NCBI GenBank assembly: GCA_009602735.1
Contig: WELA01006993.1
Coordinates: 224,964 to 288,963 of the forward strand
Reading direction: 5' to 3'
From: Mesotaenium endlicherianum
Taxonomy: Eukaryota; Streptophyta; Zygnematophyceae; Zygnematales; Mesotaeniaceae
DNA: 64,000 nucleotides
Shown one piece after another: positions 55,080-64,000 of this stretch (within the stretch, counting starts at the first letter, position 1; each line of letters opens with the position of its first letter). A program made the position numbers and the translations under genes. Below the pieces are notes generated by a model. That model saw only the letters and a program-made list of their open reading frames with translations, was not told where the DNA came from and ran no database searches.

Positions 55080-56106
55080 GTATGGTTCTCCTCAAAGCAA
55101 GGCGCGGGACAAAGCGCTACTCCACACGTCGCGCACTAATAGCTAGGCTTCACCTTACTCTTCTCATGGCCTACGTCATACAGCTTGCTCCTGCACACTA
55201 CACACCCTGGTCTACAGCATCCTGGAACGTGCTCAGGGAAGTGTCTCCCTAGGAACCTGTCCATTCCAGCCCGCCCCGCACTCCAGCGAAAGCGCCTCCT
55301 CTCATGTGGATCATGAAAGTCTGTCATCTCCGAACAACATCTAACATGAAGGGATACCTATCACTCTCAGGATGGGCCAGGTTGTACAGGATAAAGGCAT
55401 TTGCCAGGGCAGCATCAAACAGACCCCAATATAGTTTATGCCGCCACTTGAAGCTGACAGCAGTACTCTCGACAGAATAGTTATCTCTCAGACAGAGTTT
55501 GTCGAATTGATCGACAGCATCTTTGTGTTTGTTGTAGTGCACCACAATGTCTCGAGCAATGAAGGTTTTCAAAATCCCATCACTCTGCCTCCTCTCAACT
55601 TCATTCACCTCAAGACCAGCAGCTGTGGACAGAAAGTGCACTAGCATCTTGTCTTGCCAGACCATAGCAATTTGCCCCGGGTAATCACACACAAGAGCCA
55701 TGTAGTCTCCTTGAGTTGGTTTTTCCTGACCTCTTGGGATGGGAAATACCAAGGCACTTCTTTTATCATCTGGGGTCTTAGGCATGTCTTTTCTAGTTGG
55801 CATAACTGTGCCAGTTGCTACATGACCTCTCTCAGCTAGGACTTTCAAGAGTGTCGGCGATGTGAAGCCTCTGTCCACGACCAAAGAGTAAGTCTGTTTG
55901 TCTGGCAGACCCTCAATCAAGTCTATAATATTAACAACTTGTGACCTGCTAGGCTCTATATCAAACACTGTGAAGTCATAGCAGTAGTAACTTGTACTAT
56001 CACAGGCCACAAACAAGTCTATACCAAACTTATGTGGTTTCTTTGGCATGTACACTCTCACAGGGCAACTTATATTTCTAAAGGGGATCAACCTCTCGTC
56101 TATTGT
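55080..56106 (-). pseudogene. piggyBac-type transposase fragment, cut by element B
   Basis: DDE transposase of the piggyBac family (DDE_Tnp_1_7), C-terminal two thirds. Visible motifs are TIDERLIPFRNISCPVRVYM followed by PKKPHKFGID (first Asp), LVVDRGFTSPTLLKVLAERG (second Asp, with DR in place of the usual DN), ATGTVMPTRK, MVWQDKMLVHFLST, and VHYNKHKDAVDQFDKL (third Asp). YWGLFDAALANAFILYNLAH follows. All three catalytic Asp are kept. After VVRR a stop at 55324-55326 ends this frame; a shifted frame continues with CCRPGCVVC, and after another stop CATCGVALCPAPCFEE, the usual C-terminal cysteine-rich domain. The N-terminal part was displaced by element B at 56107 and should lie beyond the window. 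The gene is dead. Confidence 0.85.
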
Positions 56107-56828
56107 TGAAATGAATCGACTTACCAAATAGGCGATTAACAATTATTAAAGATCTTCATATCAGCAAGTAATCTTTATGGTATTTTTTGTTAATTGGTTA
56201 AACGGCAAAAGGACAACACACTAGCAGTGAACAATACTCGTAAGTCAAATGCGAGTAAACTAGCATCAATAATGCAATCAGTAAATCTCTTACATAAGCA
56301 AGGTTAGAAGACAGTGCGTATCAATGGCTTCTTGCCTTGGATTCAGATCTTTCTCAGTAAGCTGTACAAGAGAGTTGGCCTCGTTTTCAAATGCCGAACT
56401 CGAGAGCCATCCTAGCATATGTACATGGAATGAGTTTACTGTTCAACGGCTAGTGCAATGGCACCGCCTACCCGGGAGTTAACCACGTTGGTAGGACCTC
56501 GGTTAACCAAATCCACCGCCATCTCCCATCATCCCGAATCGCCATCCATGATAGGGATGTCATCTGGCCATTCATCTAGCCTATCACACTTAGATGCATA
56601 TCGAGGCAGTTCGCTGCTACCGAGTACGGATGTCAGCTGGCTGTCAAAGAATGTGTCGGCAAGCTGACTTAAGTTGACTTCAACCTGCTGCTTCCGGCTG
56701 AGTCATTAAACTGATATCAAATATAAAGTCCAGCAGACAGATTATTTAACTAGAGTTCAGCAGGCTGACCATGATTAACTATTATATTTAAATGAATATT
56801 ATATCTACTAATATACTGATTCATTACA
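56107..56828 (-). repeat. 3' LTR of element B (LTR-A)
   Basis: 722 bp, same ends and body as the element A LTRs. It is followed by ATCCCTCCAACTTA (56829-56842), the complement of the polypurine tract. Confidence 0.92.
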
Positions 56829-56946
56829 ATCCCTCCAACTTAACTTGTTGTCGCCTCGACAACATTAAACTGCAAANCGCAGAAGTCTTAAGTAAGGGAA
56901 CTGAACCTGACCAGTCTCCCCCACTGACTACCCTTTAGCCTGTCAC

Positions 56947-58647
56947 CTAGCGGGTTGTTCCTGGGGCTCCAAAATCAGGAGACTGGCATCTGGACCTAGA
57001 TCTGGACAGCCCTCTAGGTCTGTTAGCTGGCCTTCTAAAGAACCCCGTTTGTTCTAAAGTTGGACCTCGAGGAGAACGAAGGATGGTAGCCTGCTCTTCA
57101 CCCACTTGGGTGTTGATCCCCACATAGACAGGCATTCCAGTAGGATGCTGAAATACATGGGCAAGAGGTACATGACCCTGAGCGAAGGGGGAGGCCGGCA
57201 TACCTCTGGCCACCCCGCGTGGCCCTCTTCTGAAACCCCTGTCCTCTGGGGCTTTCTGCCTGTGTCTGCTGCCAAGTACAATCAGATCAGCTTCTTCCCC
57301 TGCTTGGGCAGGTGGGCTAGGGGAGCAAGTGCGGGGTCCAGTTGCCTCCATGACCGGGATCACGTTCCATATACCTGATCTTGGTTCCTTAGGAAGTGCC
57401 CTTGCCTGCTCTTGGGTCTCCTGAGTACCAGCTCCTGATGCTTCTCCTCTGCCTTGTTCTTCTTCCTCATCCCCCTCATCCTCCTCCTCTGAGAGAGTAG
57501 GAGTCTCGTCAACTAGGTCGTCCTGCTCTCTGGTAGACATGGAGTAGTCTACTGATCTCCCTTACTTAGGGCGCGCTGGAGGTTGCTTGGCCTTCAGCCT
57601 GCTAATATCTATCCGGCCTGCATTCTTTGCCCATTTGACGAAGGCATGCTTTCCCTTAGAGAAGTAGTTTCTCCCCCTCCTCCTGTGCTCTTTGGTCTCT
57701 GCATTCATATTGCTCAGGCAGCCATCCAACCTGGGATCCCAAGGGGCAATGTGAGGTGGTAGGATGAAGTAGCCGTCTAGGCCATAGTGGAAATCGTCGG
57801 GTTGGGCTCGGTCACACTCCTGCTTATTGTTTGTGACGGTCATCCACCTCCAATCTGTTGGCTGCTGGTAGTACTGGGGTCCATGCTTAGCTTTTCTCAG
57901 TTTGCATGGGAACCAGTGGGGAGAGAACATCTGCTGTCCTGCTTCCCTGGCCAAGTACTCCCAGCTCCTTCTCTCAACTTCATTTTAAGTTGGCAATAAT
58001 GGGAGGTAGAATACCGTATCCTTAAAGCTATCGAGCCGCATGCTCACCATCCTGATGAGTCTCTGATCTCCCACTATTCCGAGTATTGGGACTGGCTTGT
58101 TCTCTGAATCATCGGCAAGGTACCGGGCCTGCTCTGCTGTATAGCCCACCATCTTGGCATAATTTTCGTAGAGGACCACACCAGTGTGTGTCTCAATGTA
58201 CCTATCCAGTGCTGCAGTTCCTTCCCTCTGTAGCAGTGTTGTCTGTTCCATCTTGTTGATCTCCTCGGCTGCCAGCAATGCTTCTTTCAGGTTATCAAGT
58301 TTTTGGCCACCCACCACAGTATACCTGTAAGTGGCCAAGCTCTTCTGCCTGTCCGCTTTAGCCTTTTTCCTTCTCTCCTCCTCTGCCGCTGCCGCTTCTT
58401 CTTGTTGTTTCTTCTGTCTCTCCTCCTCAGCTTTTTTGAGGTTTTTCGCTTCCTGATCCTTCTTCCTCTGTGCTTCTTCCGCCGCCTCTTGTTGTTTGCG
58501 GACCCATTCTTGTTCTCTCTTGGTGAGGGACGTTGTCGCTAGCTCCTTCTGGTATTGCTCCATTGTCCTCCTGGCTTCTTCTGCCTTGCGCTTCCTGTCC
58601 TCCTTTTGTGTAGTGGGAGCCATTCTGCACATGTAACCAGGGCACAA
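56947..58647 (-). pseudogene. Extra ORF of element B (fossil)
   Basis: This is the counterpart of the element A extra ORF. The start is highly charged and coiled-coil-like (KRKAEEARRTMEQYQKEL, then Lys/Glu-rich runs). Then come LDRYIETHTGVVLYENYAKM, PILGIVGDQRLIRMVSMRL followed by DSFKD, an HWFPCKLRKAKHGPQYYQQP block, TDWRWMTVTNN, FILPPHIAPWDPRLDG and NYFSKGKHAFVKWAKNAG. An acidic tail follows (SEEEDEGDEEEEQGRGEA), and finally RGMPASPFAQGHVPLAHVFQ with an Arg/Ser-rich end (RPRGLSRSRSRC). No membrane segment is seen. Conservation of block order with A suggests it was once a functional protein of this element group. Confidence 0.78.
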
Positions 58648-58960
58648 GTTAGTAGGATATCGACCTTTGTCCTAGAAGTTGCAAAAAGGGAGTAGGTTCG
58701 TGTTAGTATGGTGTATTCGTTCCTGTTTACCTTACAGGGTGCTTGCTAGGAGTTGAAGTAGTTGCGGTGCCCTAGACATAAACATATGAATGTGTTTACA
58801 GGTGCGTTGAGTGATGTATGGCTGTGCGAGGCCCTTTTTTCTTCCGCTAAAGGTGCTTTATGTGGGCCAGGCTGTCCCCTCTGTCACTATGCTGACACTT
58901 AGGGTTCACATAACTGTCCCTGACTGTCCCTTTCTCGCTCTCGCACACTAACTGTCATAT

Positions 58961-58977
58961 TTTTCCCCTCCAACTTA
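58961..58977 (-). promoter_or_regulatory. Internal polypurine-like motif of element B
   Basis: TTTTCCCCTCCAACTTA (plus strand) between pol and the extra ORF is nearly the same as the LTR-adjacent tract at 56829-56842. Confidence 0.6.
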
Positions 58978-59026
58978 AATGGAGACAGAACCTCCTGTCA
59001 CCTGCCCGTGTCAACTGAAATGACTA

Positions 59027-60412
59027 TTAGGGAGGTGCTCCAGCCGCCCGAAGGTGGAATCGTTTCAACGTGCCTTTGGCATTAGTCAAATGGTCTTTAA
59101 ATTCCCAAGTGTCCCCAGAGGCATCGTAACCCTTCCATCGAATGAGGTACTTCATGACATATTTAGACGATCGACGGACCGAGCGCGCGTCTAAAATCTC
59201 CTCAACCTCATATTCCTCAGGGTCGCCGTCCCGGACAGCGGGGACCGGTCCCGGTTGGACAGGTAACCGACCTGTGTACAGTGTATCACCTTTCATGTAG
59301 GGTTCCAGGAAGGAGACATTAAAGACTGGATGATCCTTGTATTCGGCTGACATGTTCAGTTTGTAATCATTCTTACCGACACGACGCACCACCGAATATG
59401 GACCGACCCAGACAGGGCAAAGCTTTTACTTGACCACACCAGGGAGGTACAGGTGCTGAGAATGTAGTTTGACCAAATCACCTTCAAAAAAGGTCAGTTC
59501 GCGACGGTGCTGATTAGCGTACTTTTGTTGGTTTGCTTGGGTTCTGTGCAGGTTCTGCTGGACTTCTGACAGGGTGTCAGCAAACTCCTGAGTTAACTGG
59601 AGGGAGACCGGATTGTAAATCCTTTCAAGGTGAGTCAAAGATTCCCCTAGGACATCTAAAGGAGACTTAGGGACTCTACCCAGGCTGAGTTCAAAAGGAG
59701 TCTTGCCCGTTGACGCGTGCACCGCACTGTTGACCGCAAACTGGATTTGAGGTAACAGGTCATTCCAATTAACTTATTTTTGGTTAATATAGGCTCTCAG
59801 TACCTCTTGCGGAACTCGGTTAGTTCTCTCAGTCTGCCCATCACTCTGAGGGTGGTTTGCTGTGCTGAGCAGCTGTGTGACTCCCATTAACCCCATTAAA
59901 GCCCTCCAGAACTTAGAGGTAAATTTTGAGTCTATGTCTGAGATTATGTTAGAGGGTAGCCCATGTTGGCATACTACATGGTCGTAGAACTGTCTCGCTG
60001 TTTCGAGTGCAGTTACTTTGACAGTTGTGGGGATGAAAATGACCATTTTTGTCAGTCTATCCACAACTACCAATGTCGAATCATGCCCATTGGCAGTTCG
60101 TGGCAGTGTGACCACCAAGTCCATGGATATCGTTTCCCAGCGGCCAGCTGGGATGGGCAGCGGTTGTAAGAGCCCCCCTGGTGGTGCGTGCCTAGACTTA
60201 TTCTTTTGACACTGGTTACAGGACTTAACGTATTTCAAGACCTCTAGAGGTAATCCCTCCCAATGATAATGTTTTGCCAGTTTGCCAACAGTTTTGGCCT
60301 GCCCCAAATGCCCACCCAGTAAACTGTCATGTGCTTGACTCAGTAAAAGGGACCTTATTTCCAAAATATTAGGAATGACCAACTTCAGCCTGCCTGCAGT
60401 AGTTTCAGTCAC
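59027..60412 (-). pseudogene. Integrase with chromodomain, element B (fossil)
   Basis: Integrase zinc finger ([26 protein letters not shown]), catalytic core ([53 protein letters not shown]) and C-terminal part (FELSLGRVPKSPLDVLGESL, HSQHLYLPGVVK). The chromodomain reads EEYEVEEILDARSVRRSSKY, then LIRWKGYDASGDTWE and FKDHLTNAKGTL. The chromodomain marks the group as chromoviruses; in that family it targets insertion to chromatin. The copy is degraded. Confidence 0.88.
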
Positions 60413-60433
60413 CCAGACCCCTCCCTTAAGCTT

Positions 60434-62250
60434 TTACCCGAGTGCAGTAGCACGACACATACCAGTAGTGGGGCTGGGCTCAAATGTTGGGTCAGAAAGG
60501 TAGGCTTTTCTAAGTTGTTCAAGGAAGGACATTTTCACCTTTAGTGATGTGAGTGCACACAGGACTTTATCTACAGCATGCTGACTAAAGTTCCTTTCTT
60601 GCAAGTCAGGTGTTCTAAAGAGTGCATCAGCAGGATTCAACTTCCCTGGTTTGAAGTCGATCTGGACTTGAAATTGCTCCAGCATCTGGCTCCAGCGGTT
60701 CTCCCTCCTTGACAGCTTGGACTTCTTCTGAAAGTGGGTCAGAGCTAGATGATCTGTAATCACCTTAAAAGCTTTACCATGTAAGTATGCCCTCCACTGT
60801 TTGAGTACATGAATGATAGCTAGCAGCTCTTTATCATGCACTGAGTAATTAATCTCCGCTGGATTTAATTTCATAGACTCGTACAACACAGGATGCCACT
60901 CCTGCCGTACCTTACCATCCTTTGTGGTTTTGTCAGCAGGCTGCAACAAAATAGCACCCATGGCAAAGTCCGAGGCATCAGTAACCACCTGCACCGGTTT
61001 GCTGGGGTCATACACGGCTAGCACGAGGGCAGAACAAAGGTCATCTTTAAGGGTCTGGAAAGCAACCTGCTGCTCTTCCCCCCACACATACCCTATGTCT
61101 TTCTTAGTAAGGTCAGTCAATTTACTGGCCTTTGTAGAATAATTCTCAATAAATCTCCTATAGTAGTTAGCCAATCTGAGGAAGGATCTAACTTCAGAGA
61201 CAGACTGTTGTACTGGCCAGTCTCTTATAGTCTGGACTTTCTTAGGATCCACACTGATACCTTCTTTATAGTGAAACAGATAGATAAAGTACTTAGTGAA
61301 ATAGAATACTTTATTCAAGACAAGGATCTTTGAACACAAGTGGTAGCTTCTTGAAAGAAAGATAGCTTCTTGAAAGTTAATATATTTCTGGATTTTGGCA
61401 AGTACGAGAGTGATTCTGGAATGTCTTTCTATGTTCTAGCTCTTGTTTATATACTTGCTACATAAGTAATTTCTAGGAAGGTGTATGTTGATGTGTTGGC
61501 ACCCAACACATCCCAAAACTTGCCACCTCTTTCTAGAATAATGTACACGTGTCCTTTTGACCTAAAAATGGCACATTTGACTTTTGCCACGTGGAGTTTT
61601 TCTAGGTCTTTCCTCTAACTTCGAAAATGCCTTAGAAGGTTCAAAGGACATGAACCAAGTTACTAGAGTACCTATCCACACTTGAATCCACACAATACTA
61701 CTCCAAATATATTTGAAAATATTAAAATATATGCAAACTAATATATCATAATTCAAATCACTACATTCTTTGCTAACAAAGTGGCCTACGAATTCAATAC
61801 TTTCTTTAAAGAAATCACACTTGCTCATTTTAGCATATAAGTGATTTTTTCTCAGAGTGTCTAGGACTTTCTTTAAGTGTTCAGTGTGCTGAGCATCATC
61901 TTCAGACAAAATTAAAATATCATCCAGGAAAACTTTCACAAACTTATCCAAATAAGGTCTGAAAATGTCATTCATAGCACCCATGAAGGTCGCAGGAGCN
62001 CGCAAGAGCGTTAGTCAGTCCAAATGGCATCACGTTGAACTCATAGTGTCCATAACGTGTGCGGAAGGCAGTCTTGTGCTCATCCCCCTCAGCAGTTCTG
62101 ATTTGATGATAACCACTCTTGAGATCTATCTTACTAAACACCTTAGCACCAGACAGGGTATCAAGCAAGTCTTCCAGCTTTTGACGAACTCCATTGCATT
62201 CAGCAACTTGCATCCTTCTGGAAGCCTCTTCTTTTCCTTCATTTGCCATC
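60434..62250 (-). pseudogene. RT and RNase H region of element B, with nested solo LTR (fossil)
   Basis: RNase H motifs ([55 protein letters not shown]) follow RT pieces ([53 protein letters not shown]). The insertion of the 499-bp solo LTR interrupts the region. Confidence 0.85.
61267..61765 (-). mobile_element. Solo LTR nested in element B, 5-bp target duplication
   Basis: The element begins TATAGTGAAAC and ends AATCACTACA on the plus strand, so on the minus strand it runs TGTAGTGATT...TTTCACTATA. It is flanked by TTCTT on both sides (61262-61266 and 61766-61770). On the minus strand it has a TATA-like GTATATAAACAAG near 61450 and an AATAAA near 61310. A Copia-type origin is possible but not shown. 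Confidence 0.85.
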
Positions 62251-64000
62251 CACACAGGACAAGCGGATGAGCACTGGTGGGTGCCAACTCAGTCTGCCCA
62301 TCACTGGCTCCTCTCACTTTAGCTGTACCTCTGCTCCAACACACTTCATCTTGATGTCTATTAAGCCAGGACCTGCCTAGCACGAGATCATAAAAGCCAG
62401 TGTTGAGTACCTCAAATGTAAGCGTTTCAGTTAGAACTGCAATGCCAGAACCTAACTGGACCTCAATAGGCTTGGTTATAACTCCTCCCGGGATACTTGA
62501 GGCATCTCCAAGGAAAATTATTCTATTCCCTTGGGTGACGTTAGGTAGCCTTAGCCGCTTAACTAAGTCCTTGTGGATAAAAGTATGTGACGCCCCTCCG
62601 TCAACAAATGCCCTCACCTTCCTACCTGCAATCATGCAATGCAGTAGGATAGGGGGGACTGTCTTTTCCTGACTTTCGCATTGTTCTCCTGACGTAGCAA
62701 AGAAATGTTGGACATCAGGTGGAACAAGAGCATCCAGAGTGTGCACTCTCTGGACGTCTATATTACTGATGGTCTCCTTTATCTGTTTGTCAGGCATGCA
62801 TAGTGAATCCAGTTCAGCAGGACCCATAATACCTGCTACGAGGGCAGCTAGTGACGACTCACTATCTCTAGCATCCTCACAGTCAGTAGACTGGATTACT
62901 GACTGTTGCTGTCTTTTAAAGGCTGGTCTTTTCTCTCGACCTTAGGCAGGTGCTTGACCGGACACTGTTCTCTGTAGTGGCCTTTCTGCTGACAATGGTA
63001 GCAAGTAGATTTTGCTGAGGCTGGTCTCGGCTTAGTCCTACCACCACCCCTTCCATAGCCACCTCGAGAGGGACCACCTCTACCTCTAGACTGAATAGCA
63101 TTGTACTCATACTCATATTCATCACCCTGATTATCCTCAGCCTGGTCTCCTTCAACTGCATTGTAGGAACCGTGGGGCTTTTTGACAATCTTAGACACCA
63201 AAGCGTTACTCTGGCGCTTGTGATTGAACTGCTGCTGATCCCAGGCGTCAGCATCCTGGATCAAGTCAGCCAGTTTCTCATACTTTTTCTCAGCAAAATG
63301 ACCAGAGACCTCGGATTTCAAGCCATACCTGAAGTATGCTATCCTATACCGTTCTGGCAAATCAGGCTGCTTCATCATGTTCTCTTGGAACTTTTGAGCA
63401 AACTCAGCAACTGAAGTGGTCTGCTTCAGTGTCAGGGAGATCATCGCATAGATAGCTTTCTCCTGCTGGTTGATGACATCAAACTTCTCATGCAACTTCT
63501 CGACAAACTCTACCCACGTAGGGTCACCGAGTTGCCGAGCCTTACGCTCTCCCTTCCAGTACGGCCACCAGTCTGCGGCACTGCCTTTCAGTAGCGCACC
63601 GGTGTGCCTCACCTTCTCGTAATCTTGCAATTTTGGGTAGTTCTCCAGCCACTGCTCAACATCCGCGAGAAACTTGATCAGGTAGTATTTTCTGTTCCCC
63701 TCAGGATCATATTCCTGGGGAGATTTTGGCTTGGGCTTACTAGGCCCTCGGCCACCACCACTAGTGGTGTGAGACCCCAGTTGGTCTCTGTCCCGCAGTA
63801 GGGACATTATGATTCTTTTGTCCTCCTGCTGGGACTGATACATGGTCGCCATTTGCGACTGCATCTGAACGAACAATGCTCCCAAGTCTACATTTTGGGG
63901 TGGTAGATTAGCAAATGCAGCAGCAGCATTGGCATCTACTCGCTGAGTAGTGTCCTCAACAATCCCTCTTGCTCCTGCAGCAGCAATTCCTGCCGCATTC
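62126..64000 (-). pseudogene. Protease and gag of element B, partial at window end (fossil)
   Basis: Same content as the element A gag-protease: protease motif FVDGGASHTFIH, zinc knuckle CYHCQQKGHYREQC, capsid core with FLADVEQWLENYPKLQDYEK. From about 62577 to 63550 it is base-identical to element A, in contrast with the pol region. Gag continues past the window edge. Confidence 0.88.

Larger units (their letters stand above)
56107..64000 (-). mobile_element. Element B: second element-A-like copy, runs off the window (fossil)
   Basis: The 3' LTR-A (56107-56828) starts TGAAATGAATCGACTTACC and ends ACTGATTCATTACA. Then, leading upstream on the minus strand, come the polypurine tract, extra ORF, internal polypurine-like motif, chromodomain integrase, RNase H, RT, protease and gag. 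The 5' end lies past 64000, so LTR comparison and target duplication cannot be checked. A 499-bp solo LTR is nested at 61267-61765. Single Ns occur at 56877 and 62000. The copy has several breaks and is inserted in a piggyBac transposase gene. Confidence 0.9.

Overview
This is eukaryotic repeat-rich DNA, almost certainly from the green-plant lineage. The LTR retrotransposons are plant-type, with chromodomain Ty3/gypsy elements and tRNA-iMet primer sites. The hAT transposase is of the plant BED/DUF659 kind. CT microsatellites and scattered Ns suggest a draft scaffold. A charophyte alga such as Chara would fit the style of the elements, but that is inference; nothing in the window proves the species. 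Only one stretch looks like a host gene: three in-phase candidate exons on the minus strand at 680-1354.

Layout: 1-5402 is mostly unassigned, with the candidate host exons, a CT/CA microsatellite around a 387-base gap and a few short repeats. 5403-6663 is a head-to-head pair of LTR copies. 7576-10880 is the front half of a plus-strand Ty3/gypsy element (element C). 11949-40308 is a deep nest of insertions. An LTR copy (copy 2) carries a solo LTR and a MITE. Next to it lies a second LTR copy (copy 3), split by a 22-kb element (D). D in turn carries a solo LTR and a 16,078-bp hAT transposon at 14098-30175. 40314-49048 is a near full-length minus-strand Ty3/gypsy element (A) with two LTRs and a perfect target duplication. 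49054-53140 is a GC-rich block of diverged tandem repeats and gag-like remnants. 53141-54415 is a plus-strand gypsy fragment (E). 55080-56106 is a piggyBac transposase piece cut by the LTR of a second element-A-like copy (B), which runs from 56107 past the window end and carries its own nested solo LTR.

The main discovery is the hAT transposon. It has an 18-bp perfect terminal inverted repeat and a perfect 8-bp target duplication (GTCAATAC), and carries a decayed transposase gene. It also carries about 11.5 kb of satellite made of some 340 monomers of 33-34 bp, most of them centred on the near-perfect palindrome GGGGCTGGCAGCCAGCCCC. The satellite shows higher-order repeats, compensated palindrome variants and very recent 424-bp duplications. 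It lies upstream of the transposase start, possibly in a giant 5' intron. So a transposon appears to have carried, or grown, a macrosatellite inside itself.

The second discovery is a conserved extra open reading frame, in sense orientation, between the chromodomain integrase and the 3' LTR of elements A and B, also left as remnants at 36.4 kb and 38-39 kb. Copies of the polypurine-tract motif lie at the pol/extra-ORF junction as well as next to the LTR. LTR elements are treated here as fossils; they are described by family, parts and approximate state only.
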